Assembly (NCBI RefSeq): GCF_947496075.1
Contig: NZ_CANMBJ010000002.1
Coordinates: forward strand, 1-64,000
Length of the DNA: 64,000 nt
Reading direction: 5' to 3'
DNA from: an uncultured Tateyamaria sp.
GTDB taxonomy: Bacteria > Pseudomonadota > Alphaproteobacteria > Rhodobacterales > Rhodobacteraceae
Shown: positions 16,356 to 25,097 of the stretch, piece by piece
How positions within the stretch are numbered: position 1 is the first letter of the stretch
Layout: the number at the start of each line of letters is the position of its first letter
Made by a program: the position numbers and the translations under genes
Notes under the pieces: model-generated
Seen by the model: the letters and a program-made list of their open reading frames with translations, nothing else
Told to the model about the DNA's origin: nothing
Databases searched by the model: none

Positions 16356-17270
16356 CCGGACGGTGTTGGGCTGGGCCTAGTAGTGTCCGCAACATTGTCA
16401 TTCCGGATGAACAACAAGGCAAACAGGGCCTGCATATTGTTTCTCAGACGCCCTGCTTTCATGTGAACGGCTTCAATGTTTCCTTCGTTCAACTCGTCAC
16501 CGACCAAAGCGCTGCGGACTTCTTTGTATTCGCCCTCCATCGTTTCGATAAGCGTCTCGATTGGGCGGTGCTTATGCACCGCAAAAAAACTGGTCTCGGC
16601 TGCTTCCAAGGACGGATGCGTAGAGCACGTCGACCGTCTTCAGGCTCTCCAGGATTTCACGAAGAATGCCCGCATTGGGTTCACGAGCCTGATCCTCTGC
16701 CAGGCTTTCGTTTAAAGCCATTTCCAGAGGTCCCTTGGTGCGGGGACTGATCGCTGCATAGTTTGCGCGTTTTAGGCTTCCGATGACACGATACACACCA
16801 CGCGGTATCGCGGCGATCTAATGCGCATAGGACCGCATGACCCTTTCGATCGGGGAAAAGAGGCCGATGGATAGCGCGGAAACGATGGTGGCCGACACAA
16901 GAATTGGCTTGCTCAGATCGAAGCCTGATGTCTGCCCGGCAAGATCGGCGTCGTCACCGGTGCCTTCCCGCGCGCCGACGATCGTGAGTGTTGAAGAGTC
17001 GGAAGAGCTCGCCGCTTCCGACGCGGCGACGATAGAATAGAGTTCCGTCGACGTTAGGATCGCGGCCTATTCGCAAAGATAAAGTGCGGCATACATCAGG
17101 AAGCCGCGCAGCAGCTCCCCCTTGGTGCACAGCGCATCCAGATCTACATTTCTAAGGATCGGATACCGATCATGAGGTTCGACGTCGAGTGGCGTTTAAA
17201 ACTGGCGATACGCCTCAATGACCAGCGTGACAGCCCCCACAGCTCCCACCGCCCAATATGCTACAAACAT
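16352..17270 (-). pseudogene. Membrane-protein pseudogene with three in-frame stops and a frameshift
   Basis: Reading leftward from ATG 17270 gives one coherent protein: a first helix MFVAYWAVGAVGAVTLVIEA, then TPLDVEPHDRYPILRNVD, LLRGFLMYAALYLCE, a Ser-rich loop, a second helix VSATIVSALSIGLFSPIERV, and a long soluble helical part ending near 16352. The frame is broken by TAA (17196–17198), TAG (17067–17069) and TAG (16818–16820). A one-base shift at a run of seven A on the plus strand (16583–16589) follows; with six, QFFAVHKHRPIETLIE continues. Sequence on both sides of each lesion stays protein-like, so decay is recent. The following three-helix ORF may be its C-terminus. Family not recognised. 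Confidence 0.7.
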
Positions 17271-17829
17271 TGGACTGGATCAGTAGCAGATCTGGATTTC
17301 GGGATTACATGGTCCAGTCGCCTTGACCTTTGTCGGAGCGAGCGAACCCGCCGCTGCAACAGTTGTCGCGAATGCTGTGAACTTAAAATAAAGTACCTCA
17401 AAATTCTCCCGGTTAAATGGCAATCAATCAATGCGCGAATATTGGCTAAAATTTGACCAAAACTCAAATTCTTGGACAATCAAGCGCGTGGCGACCTCTC
17501 TCTTGCGGTCTATGATTTGCGGTCCGATGAAGGACAATCCCTGAGAATAATCATTCCTTGTCAGAGATTTAGAATCCGCGCTGATCTGTCCTGTCTCAGA
17601 ACCGAAATCCGCTTTCCGTAGCCATCAAATACAATGCGACTGGGTGGATCACTGTATACTGCTTCGTGCCGGAAAAAGCGCGTAGGCCCGCATCAGTTAC
17701 GGCTGTCATAAAACATTCACAAACCTGATGGGCCGTCGTTCATCGTCCTGTAAGTCCCGGCGATGGCTTTTGTCGTTACCCCTTTGATCAGCAACCCGCG
17801 AAAGCGCTGATCGACGAAAGGGACAGACG
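17271..17829. other. Intergenic region upstream of the SLC13 transporter
   Basis: No gene seen. It is lower in GC around 17380–17470. It contains the Pho-box-like site at 17703–17720 and presumably the promoters of the transporter (right) and the decayed operon (left). Confidence 0.45.
17703..17720 (+). promoter_or_regulatory. Candidate Pho box (PhoB site)
   Basis: CTGTCATAAAACATTCAC has a perfect first PhoB half-site (CTGTCAT), the usual four-base A/T spacer (AAAA) and a second half (CATTCAC) matching five of seven positions. It ends about 110 bases upstream of the SLC13-type transporter start. Confidence 0.5.
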
Positions 17830-19545
17830 ATGACTGCGGACCATGACACGTTTGGCAAGGCAAACCCGGTTCTGGCCGAAGGGCTGAAAACGGTTTTGCT
17901 TCCAGCGGTGTCGGCTGCAGTTCTCGGCGCGGTGATCTGGTTCAAAGCCACCACTCTCCTCCCGGATGCCCGGATCGTTCTTATCGTCATCGTCTGTGCG
18001 TTGATCGGTTGGGTTGCCACCCGGTTGCCGGACAGTCTGGTCGCCCTGATCGCGGCGCTGACCCTTGTGATCATGGGCGCCCAACCGCCCGAGGCTTTGA
18101 CCGACACGCTCGGGTCACAGATTGTCTGGCTCTTGCTGGCGGCCTTTGTCATCGCCGCTGTGGTCAAGGAGGCTGGCCTTGTGGAGCGCCTCGTCGCGCC
18201 ATTGACGCGAAGCGCCCCGCGAGTGCTGCCGTTTTTCCTCGTGACTGGTCTGGCCATTTCAGCCACCGCCTTCCTCCTGCCCAGCACCTCGGGGCGTGCC
18301 GCGCTCCTGCTGCCGGTCTTTCTTGGGTTGCTGGCTGCTTTGCCGGATCGCAGGCTTATCAAACCCTTGGCCCTGCTGTTTCCAACGGCCATTCTGCTGT
18401 CTGCTGGCGGGTCGCTTATCGGAGCAGGAGCGCATGTGGTCGCCGTCGAGGCAATTGACGCGACCGGCGGACCACGGATCGGCTATCTGGATTGGTTGCG
18501 CATTGGTGCACCACCTGCCGGCGCTTCGGTCGTTTTGGCCACCGTTTTGATCTTTGCAATCTTCGTCCCTCGGGATTTGCAGCGCGCCCGCATCGTGCCC
18601 TCCGCTCAAAGTGGATCTCTCTCGTCGCTACAGCGCCGCATCCTGTTTGTTTTGGCTGGTTTGGTCGTTCTATGGATTGCCAAGCCAATGCACGGTCTGG
18701 ACGAGTCCATGGTTGCGCTGGGCGGGGCAGTTCTGCTTCTGTTGCCGCCGTTCTGCACGCGCAAACCTAAGGAAGTCTTTCGCTCAGTTGATATGGAACT
18801 GGTGCTGTACATGGCAGCGACGCTTATGCTGTCTGTGGCCGTGGTCGACACCGGTGCAGATCACTGGCTGGCGGCAGGGGCCATAAGCCTTTTGCCACCA
18901 GAGCTGGCAACGCACACCGGTGCTGTTGTGATCTTCATGTCCGTTGTTGCAGTCGTGTCGCATCTGGCCATCACCTCGCGCTCGGCCCGCGCTGCAATCC
19001 TGGTGCCCGCGCTGGCGCTGCCGGTGGCCGGTGTGGGACATGACGCGACACTGACCATCCTGATTGCTGTCATGGGAACAGGTTTTTGCCAGACGCTGAT
19101 GGCAAGTGCCAAGCCGGTGGCCATCTTCGGGATGCACGAGTCCGCTGGGTTCAGCCAAAAAGACCTGTTTAAACTCGCCCTCCGACTTGCCCCGGTCAAG
19201 ATCACGCTGCTTGTCGCGTTTGCACTGTGGGTCTGGCCGGATCAGTTGGCCGAGCTTGGCCCTGCAGAACTGCAGTCGCAACCATCGGCGCTTGCTGCAT
19301 CCGAGCAACCCCTGCCGCGTCATCAGGCTACCGCTGCAACCGTGGCGTCCACCCCGCCATCCAGTAGCCAGCGGCCCATGCTGCGTCCGGGACGCACAAC
19401 GGCTGCTTCTTCGGATACAGCGCCTATCACGCGCACGATATCCAGTAAGGCTGAACAGCAGCCATATATCATCGCGCAGGCCCGCAGCGATCTCCGGGTC
19501 GCGCACAAGCAGATCAAACGCGATCTCTCCCGTCTGTTCCAATGA
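17830..19545 (+). CDS. SLC13/DASS-family sodium-coupled anion transporter with a hydrophilic tail
   Basis: 571 residues. About a dozen membrane helices fill residues 20–480, with the two-fold SLC13 pattern: TAFLLPSTSGRAALLLP and LLSAGGSLIGAGAHVV in the first half, and VVSHLAITSRSARAAILVPAL with TGFCQTLMASAKPVAIFG in the second half. DASS members carry dicarboxylates, tricarboxylates, sulfate or phosphate with sodium. After about residue 480 a Ser/Thr/Ala-rich, non-membrane tail of some 90 residues is unusual. The stop overlaps a possible start of the glycerate kinase frame, so the two genes form an operon. The upstream Pho box hints at phosphate control. Substrate unknown. Confidence 0.82.
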   Translation: MTADHDTFGKANPVLAEGLKTVLLPAVSAAVLGAVIWFKATTLLPDARIVLIVIVCALIGWVATRLPDSLVALIAALTLVIMGAQPPEALTDTLGSQIVWLLLAAFVIAAVVKEAGLVERLVAPLTRSAPRVLPFFLVTGLAISATAFLLPSTSGRAALLLPVFLGLLAALPDRRLIKPLALLFPTAILLSAGGSLIGAGAHVVAVEAIDATGGPRIGYLDWLRIGAPPAGASVVLATVLIFAIFVPRDLQRARIVPSAQSGSLSSLQRRILFVLAGLVVLWIAKPMHGLDESMVALGGAVLLLLPPFCTRKPKEVFRSVDMELVLYMAATLMLSVAVVDTGADHWLAAGAISLLPPELATHTGAVVIFMSVVAVVSHLAITSRSARAAILVPALALPVAGVGHDATLTILIAVMGTGFCQTLMASAKPVAIFGMHESAGFSQKDLFKLALRLAPVKITLLVAFALWVWPDQLAELGPAELQSQPSALAASEQPLPRHQATAATVASTPPSSSQRPMLRPGRTTAASSDTAPITRTISSKAEQQPYIIAQARSDLRVAHKQIKRDLSRLFQ

Positions 19546-19607
19546 CTGTCATTGCGCAGACGCTTCCAATCCTCCCTCCCAGCTCCCAGACAAAAGGAAC
19601 CAGACCC

Positions 19608-20786
19608 ATGACCATGACTGTTCTTGTCGCACCATCCGGCTTTAAGGAGTCTCTCTCAGTAAATGCCGTCACCAAGTCGATTTCCAAGGGGATCCTGCGC
19701 GCCATGCCTGACGCCCGCATTCTGCAGGCACCCATGGTTGACGGCGGCGAAGGTACAACCGAAGCGTTGGTGCGAGCCACGGGCGGCGCGATTATCCCGG
19801 CCTGTGTTACCGGGCCGGTTGGAGAGCCGGTCGACAGCTTCTACGGCATTCTTGGCGGACCCGGGCCACGCACCGCAGTGATCGAGATGGCCGCCGCTGC
19901 GGGTCTATCGCTGGTGCCGCAGGATTGTCGCAACCCGATGCTGACCACGTCCTATGGTGTCGGCGAACTGATCCTGCACGCACTTGATACCGGGGTGGAG
20001 AAAATCTTGATCGGCTGTGGTGACAGTGGGATCAACGATGGCGGTGCGGGCCTCGCCCAAGCCCTCGGTGCGCGACTTCTCGACGAAGAGGGTGCCGAGA
20101 TCGGCCGCGGCGGCGCCGAGCTGATGTGGCTTCACCGGATCGACATGTCGGATCTGGACCGACGCCTCAGGTCGGTGCGTATCGATGTCGCGGTGAACTG
20201 GCACAACATGTTGCTGGGGCCGAAAGGCGTCGCGCGGGTCTTTGGCCCGCAAAAGGGCGCGACGCCGACTCAGGTGGATTACCTGGATTCCGCGTTGCAA
20301 CGCTGGGCAACCGTTATCCGGGCCGAAACAGGTCTGGATGTCGGGACCGCTCAGGGGGCAGGGGCATCTGGTGGTCTGGGCGCAGGTCTGATGGCGTTTG
20401 CAGGTGCCACGTTGCACCCACGCTTTGACATCATGATGCAGTATCTCGATTTTGACCGCCTGCTGGATCAGGCCGATCTGGTTATTACAGCCGAAGGCAG
20501 CCTCGACGGTCAAAGCCCTTACGGAAAAGTACCTTGCGAAGTGGCAAGACGCGCCGCCGACCGGGACATTCAGACCGTGGCCCTCGCCGGTACCATCGGT
20601 AAGGGTGTCGACCAGACATTCTCCCACGGGATTTCGGCCTTTGCGTCCATTCTGAAACGACCCTGCACCCTCGAAGAAGCGATCCGCGATGGTGATCAAC
20701 TTCTGCGCCGCGCGGCAGAAGATGCGATGCGCATGATGTGCGTTGGGTTGCGCATGTCGCAGAAAAAACAGGTCGCATATGCATGA
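19608..20786 (+). CDS. Glycerate kinase (GarK/GlxK family)
   Basis: 392 residues from ATG 19608, which follows AAAGGA and gives the family's usual N-terminus (TVLVAPSGFKESLS). An in-frame ATG at 19542 overlaps the transporter stop and could give a 22-residue longer form. Type-I glycerate kinase motifs present include MVDGGEGTTEAL, GCGDSGINDGGAGLAQALGA, GAGASGGLGAGLMAF, TAEGSLDGQSPYGKVP and VALAGTIGKG. The enzyme phosphorylates glycerate with ATP to 2-phosphoglycerate (3-phosphoglycerate in other families) in the cytoplasm. Pairing with an SLC13 transporter suggests uptake and use of glycerate or a related acid. Confidence 0.9.
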   Translation: MTMTVLVAPSGFKESLSVNAVTKSISKGILRAMPDARILQAPMVDGGEGTTEALVRATGGAIIPACVTGPVGEPVDSFYGILGGPGPRTAVIEMAAAAGLSLVPQDCRNPMLTTSYGVGELILHALDTGVEKILIGCGDSGINDGGAGLAQALGARLLDEEGAEIGRGGAELMWLHRIDMSDLDRRLRSVRIDVAVNWHNMLLGPKGVARVFGPQKGATPTQVDYLDSALQRWATVIRAETGLDVGTAQGAGASGGLGAGLMAFAGATLHPRFDIMMQYLDFDRLLDQADLVITAEGSLDGQSPYGKVPCEVARRAADRDIQTVALAGTIGKGVDQTFSHGISAFASILKRPCTLEEAIRDGDQLLRRAAEDAMRMMCVGLRMSQKKQVAYA

Positions 20787-21003
20787 ACGTGATGCTGGCG
20801 GGTTTCTGGCTCGCCAGCTCTGTCACTCCCATCAGGCGCGCGCAATTCTGTTTGATGGCATCAGGCGGATAGAAATCAGGCACAAATAAGGCATAATTTT
20901 AGGCTGAGTTTTTCTGACTGTGGCCGATCCGCACTAGGCAAATCAGAACCCGCTGGGCTAACCGTTGTCGGGCCTGGGGGGGCACGCTTGTCGAGGCATC
21001 TTA

Positions 21004-21921
21004 ATGCTCAAAATTTTGACCGCCGCACTCTGTGCGACGCTCTGTTTCTCCGGTTTGGCAGAAGCACAAGACAGGAAACGGCTGGGTTACGGTCGCCTGA
21101 TCACCAATGACTTCTTTGGCGATGGAGAGGATCGCTGGCGTACCGGTGGCTTCCAGTCCTCGCGTGTCTGGGGACCTACGTGGGACGGCGCGGCGCCGAC
21201 CGGGTTCGGCCAGTTGCTGGAACTCAGACTATCTGCCGAAATCCTTGCACCTGATGATATCCGCACACCTGATCCAGGGGATCGTCCCTACGCCGGTGCG
21301 CTGTCAGCGGGTCTACACACGCATTTCTCGCGGGGACCAATGGAGTATTCCGTCGGTGGGGACATCGTCTTTCTTGGCCCGCAGACCCGCCTCGACGAAC
21401 TTCAGGACGCATTCCATGACACGTTCAACATTTCCACACCGTCGGATGCGGTGCGGGATGCGCAGGTCGGCAACGATGTTTTGCCAAATGTGGTGGCTGA
21501 AGCTGGGCGCAGCTTTGCTATAGGAGAATCCACGTCCCTTCGCCCCTTTGTTGAGGCGCGGGCTGGTGTTGAGACGCTTGTTCGGGTTGGTGTAGATTTT
21601 ACGTACGGCGCCTTTGGACAAGGCGAGCTTCTGGTGCGCGATGGTGTCAGCGGACAGCGCTACGACGTTGTTCAGTCGGACTGGACCGGGTTTAGCTTCG
21701 TGATGGGTGCGGACATTGCGCGGGTGGCGGACAGTGAGTTCTTGCCTGCCAGCAGTGGTGTCAGTCCGCAGGACACGCGAGAGCGGCTGCGCGCCGGTGT
21801 GATGTGGCGCAGCGAAACGGGGGTGTCCGGGTTCTACGGCGTGACCTATCTGGGCGAAGAGTTCGAGGGTCAGGACGAGGGCCAGATCGTCGGTGCAATC
21901 CGTTGGCGCGTGCCTTTCTAG
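21004..21921 (+). CDS. LpxR-family lipid A deacylase-like outer-membrane protein
   Basis: 305 residues from ATG 21004; the frame is open further upstream but this start gives a clean signal peptide (MLKILTAALCATLCFSGLAEA). After cleavage, YGRLITNDFFGDGEDRWRTG carries the Asn-Asp pair and GxxDRxxTxG motif typical of LpxR. Alternating beta-strand sequence and a C-terminal Phe (WRVPF) suit a 12-strand outer-membrane barrel. LpxR removes the 3'-acyloxyacyl group of lipid A. It stands alone, about 220 bases after the glycerate kinase gene. Confidence 0.78.
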   Translation: MLKILTAALCATLCFSGLAEAQDRKRLGYGRLITNDFFGDGEDRWRTGGFQSSRVWGPTWDGAAPTGFGQLLELRLSAEILAPDDIRTPDPGDRPYAGALSAGLHTHFSRGPMEYSVGGDIVFLGPQTRLDELQDAFHDTFNISTPSDAVRDAQVGNDVLPNVVAEAGRSFAIGESTSLRPFVEARAGVETLVRVGVDFTYGAFGQGELLVRDGVSGQRYDVVQSDWTGFSFVMGADIARVADSEFLPASSGVSPQDTRERLRAGVMWRSETGVSGFYGVTYLGEEFEGQDEGQIVGAIRWRVPF

Positions 21922-22075
21922 CATGCGTTGAGATAGCGTGCTGAAGGCCAGTCAGTGACCCCACGTTATCTTCCGCGTGCAACACTCTGGAATCTTGTGG
22001 AAATCCATACTTCACAGAAGCGAATCACTTTGCTAACGTGCCCGCAATAAAAAAAGTAAGGCAGGCATACAGGCA

Positions 22076-23140
22076 ATGGAAACGGGCTTTCGTGGCACGT
22101 TTGTCATCTCCTGGTCGCAAACGGAAGTGGACGGTCTCGAGGCCGCGCCTTTGCCATCTTTGGCGGTGGGCGCAGCATGGGCGTGGCGTGGGGACGCCGT
22201 GCGTGTGGATGGTCCGCAGGATGTATTGCGTCTGGACAGGGCGAACGGAGAAGACGTAATCCGCCGCAGGGCGGCGCGGATGGTGCATCGACTTGTCGGG
22301 GCAGCCATCGAAAATACCCCTCTGACACCCGAACCGGACGAGTCGGAGCCGCTGATGACAGACAGCAGCTTTGTCGTTACGGACGGTGCCAAGAGTTACA
22401 CTGTGACAGTGATAGAAGTGGGGCGCGGTGCGCCGCCATTACTCATGTTCCTGGACGATATTCCACCGCGAAAAACCGACCTGTGGGTTGTGCATCACAC
22501 GATCAACACCGCCTACGGTGATCCAACCCCGGATGGAGCGGGTGGCGTTATCTGCTTTACGCCCGGGACATGGATCGACACACCCGATGGACCGCGCCTG
22601 ATCGAAGATCTGCGCGAAGGGGACAAGGTTCAGACACAAGACAATGGTCCTCAGGAGATCTTGTGGACCGGAAGCCGTCATATGACCGGCGCACGGCTCT
22701 TTGCCATTCCGCGGTTGCGTCCGATCCGGATTGCGGCTGGCGCTCTGGGGGTGGAGCGCCCCGATCAGGAACTGCTGGTGTCACCGGAACATCGGATGCT
22801 GATCAAGGGAGACGTGGCCAAGGATCTGTTCAATACACCCGAGGTGCTGGTTGCGGCCAAAGATCTTGTCAATGGGTCCACCATCACCGTTGATCTCAAG
22901 GCACGCAAAGTGACCTATGTTCATCTGCTTCTTCCCAAACACGAGGTGTTGCGTGCCAACGGTGTGGAGACCGAAAGCTTCCATCCGGCCAATACTGCGC
23001 TGTCGATGCTGAACGAAGATGATCGCGCGCGGTTGGTGGGCGGCATGCCGAACCTGGAACGTGACCCGCATACCTATGGTAGCTACGCGCGCCGCAACCT
23101 GAGCGCCAGCGAAGCCGCAATCCTAAACCACGTCGCTTGA
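22076..23140 (+). CDS. Hint-domain protein (Hint_2)
   Basis: 354 residues. The Hint domain starts at about residue 159 with VICFTPGTWIDTPDGPRLIE, continues through LREGDKVQTQDNG, and has the conserved SPEHRMLIKG block near 237–247 and a final KVTYVHLLLPKHEVLRANG strand. These self-processing-fold domains are abundant in Rhodobacteraceae secreted proteins. The N-terminal ~155 residues are a separate beta-rich module. No signal peptide or membrane helix is visible. A C-terminal extein-splicing Asn cannot be assigned, so protein splicing is not implied. Confidence 0.82.
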   Translation: METGFRGTFVISWSQTEVDGLEAAPLPSLAVGAAWAWRGDAVRVDGPQDVLRLDRANGEDVIRRRAARMVHRLVGAAIENTPLTPEPDESEPLMTDSSFVVTDGAKSYTVTVIEVGRGAPPLLMFLDDIPPRKTDLWVVHHTINTAYGDPTPDGAGGVICFTPGTWIDTPDGPRLIEDLREGDKVQTQDNGPQEILWTGSRHMTGARLFAIPRLRPIRIAAGALGVERPDQELLVSPEHRMLIKGDVAKDLFNTPEVLVAAKDLVNGSTITVDLKARKVTYVHLLLPKHEVLRANGVETESFHPANTALSMLNEDDRARLVGGMPNLERDPHTYGSYARRNLSASEAAILNHVA

Positions 23141-23229
23141 TCTGTCGGACGCTGCGGGATGACATGATTTTGAGGCCTTGCCCTCGCCTTGCGGGCGGCC
23201 CCATCGTGTTTCCGGTCAAGATAAACGGT

Positions 23230-24159
23230 TTAGTTGAACCCTGGCGTGCCCTTGTCCTGAGGCGCGCGTTCCAGATGCTTGCCCTTGATCTTTGCTGAAG
23301 TATCGCGGGAGCCATCGTGGCTCCATCCCGGTGGGGCAACTGTGTAGAGCAGGCGATCTTTGAGCGTCAGCCCACGTTGGGTGACATCCTTCCAGATGCC
23401 GACCCATTCGTGAAACGCGACCCGGATCGGGTTGAAGGTGCCGATGTTCTGGACCAGCCCGTAGTCCGGCTTTTCACTGTCCAGCTCTGGAACAAAGGTG
23501 CCGAAAATCTTGTCCCAGATGATGAAGACACCAGCGTAATTGGCATCGAGATACCTAGCGTTGCGTCCGTGATGGACGCGGTGGTGACTGGGTGTGTTCA
23601 TCACGGCCTCGACCGAGCGGGGCAGTTTTCTGATGGCTTCGGTATGAATCCAGAATTGGTAGATCAGGTTGAGGCCGCCGACGAACAGCACCATGGCCGG
23701 GTGAAAGCCGAGCAGGATCAAGGGTGCACGGACAACCATCATGAAGGTGAAGGTGCCTGTCCAGGTCTGCCGCAATGCCGTTGTCAGGTTGTAGTGTTGG
23801 CTGGAGTGGTGGTTGACGTGGCTGGCCCAGACCCAGCGGATGCGGTGCCCGAAACGGTGCACCCAGTAGTACCGCAGGTCATCCAGCACGAAGCAGATCA
23901 GCACAACCCAGATGCCGGTTCCGAGATCAAATGGGGTGATCGCCCAGAGCCACATGAAAAACCCCCAGGCGATGAAGCCCAAGATGATGCCCGACGCGAC
24001 ACTGCCAGCCCCCATGATCAGCGATGTGACGGCGTCACGTGTTTCGTAGCGCCCGCCGCGATGTTTGATGACGATCCACGCCAGTTCGATGGCAATCGCG
24101 ACGATGAAGAAGGGGACAGCGAGTTGTACGACGTCGGGGTAGGTCAGGTCGCTCATCAT
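23230..24159 (-). CDS. Sterol desaturase/fatty-acid hydroxylase-family membrane enzyme
   Basis: 309 residues from ATG 24159 (ATGA overlap with the upstream stop; the next ATG 24156 is equally possible). Several N-terminal helices are followed by the di-iron His boxes HRFGH, HVNHHSSQHYN and HHRVHHGRNARYLDANY. The last pattern is typical of the family that includes alkylglycerol monooxygenase-like bacterial proteins. It is an inner-membrane oxygen-dependent hydroxylase or desaturase, substrate unknown. It is co-transcribed with the small membrane-anchored protein upstream. Confidence 0.87.
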   Translation of the reverse strand: MMSDLTYPDVVQLAVPFFIVAIAIELAWIVIKHRGGRYETRDAVTSLIMGAGSVASGIILGFIAWGFFMWLWAITPFDLGTGIWVVLICFVLDDLRYYWVHRFGHRIRWVWASHVNHHSSQHYNLTTALRQTWTGTFTFMMVVRAPLILLGFHPAMVLFVGGLNLIYQFWIHTEAIRKLPRSVEAVMNTPSHHRVHHGRNARYLDANYAGVFIIWDKIFGTFVPELDSEKPDYGLVQNIGTFNPIRVAFHEWVGIWKDVTQRGLTLKDRLLYTVAPPGWSHDGSRDTSAKIKGKHLERAPQDKGTPGFN

Positions 24160-24545
24160 TTTTGGGTGATCCACGTTTGCCAGTCGGTGTATTCGTCGGA
24201 GGTGAGATGCAGCCGCACTTTCGGAGCGGCATAGTCATCAAGGTAAAGCGTTGTCGATTTTGCGTTGATGCGGAGCGTTTCGTTGCCTGTCAGCAGTCGG
24301 GCGCATGTGTCTGCCCCCATCTGCCACAGGATACCCGGACCGCGCTCTGTCGTGATCCGTGCGGCACGTCCATCGGCGGTGATCATTGTCTTTTCGATCA
24401 CATCATCCGGGTGCGCGCGCAGCCATGCGGCACTGGCTGTTTCCGGTGTGAAAGGCGGGACCTTGGACAAGCCAAGCCAATGCAACACGAGCGCAATGCC
24501 CGCGATGCCACCGACCACTAAAATGAGCAGGATGTGCAATGGCAC
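24156..24545 (-). CDS. Small membrane-anchored protein of unknown function
   Basis: 129 residues with one N-terminal helix (LHILLILVVGGIAGIALVLHWL) followed by a soluble domain containing TPETASAAWLRAHPDD, GILWQMGADTCARLL and YLDDYAAPKVRLHL. The start ATG 24545 is about the only choice. Its stop overlaps the desaturase-like gene. I do not recognise the family; co-transcription suggests an accessory role to the hydroxylase. Confidence 0.72.
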   Translation of the reverse strand: MPLHILLILVVGGIAGIALVLHWLGLSKVPPFTPETASAAWLRAHPDDVIEKTMITADGRAARITTERGPGILWQMGADTCARLLTGNETLRINAKSTTLYLDDYAAPKVRLHLTSDEYTDWQTWITQK

Positions 24546-24762
24546 GGCCTGATCCTCCCTGTTGCCACTTCAGCGTAGCAGGCGCGCAATCGTCAAGCTT
24601 GGCGTTGCGTCAGGTTTGTTTATGGAACGCAGGTACAGTGAGCCATGTGTAAACGTATGTTATTGTTAATAAATATTAAAAAATAAGTATCGCTTGCGAG
24701 CTGCGGCTTATCGCATCAAAGGCCAGTGGCGTTTGAAGACGATAGTACGTTATCCGCGTGAC

Positions 24763-25097
24763 ATGTATCGCGTGTTGTTTTTCTCCGGAAAGGCCTGGAT
24801 ACGTAGCCCCACGGCTGCTGATGTTGCCGCGGCGTGGCCAGGGTTCGAAGCAGACTTTGCCGGGTTGAGCAGAGATGCCGACGAACACGTGTCTAAGGAA
24901 CACCTTAATGGGCCGACATGGTGATCGTCATGCAACATCGGCAGAAGCGGCTCTTGCAATAGAGGTTTGGTGCCAATTTACGCGATGTGGCTGTGCGTGT
25001 CTTGAATGTTCCCGACCGCTTTGGGTTTATGGACCCGGAGCTGGTCGAACTCATCACACCCCGGTTAAGTCGCATTCAGCCAATGAATGGCAGTTAG
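24763..25097 (+). pseudogene. Low-molecular-weight tyrosine-phosphatase-like pseudogene
   Basis: Two frames join into one protein of the short LMW-PTP-like family. Frame 1 from ATG 24763 reads MYRVLFFSGKAWIRSPTAAD and AGLSRDADEHVSKEHL. After a shift near 24890–24909 the next frame reads WADMVIVMQHRQKRLLQ, then an in-frame TAG (24960–24962), then RFGANLRDVAVRVLNVPDRF, GFMDPELVELITPRL and TAG 25095–25097. Intact relatives have a CxxxxxRSPTA catalytic loop; here the Cys position is Ser. It overlaps the 3' end of the TlpA gene by four bases. Frameshift, nonsense codon and loss of the nucleophile all point to a dead gene. Confidence 0.75.

Noticed and set aside
18784-19542. Minus-strand frames under the SLC13 tail that could resemble a regulator
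   Set aside because: No helix-turn-helix or start signal could be found; only composition made them look protein-like.
24694-24762. Upstream part of the frame before the phosphatase remnant
   Set aside because: The 23 codons before ATG 24763 do not resemble the phosphatase family and include no ribosome site.
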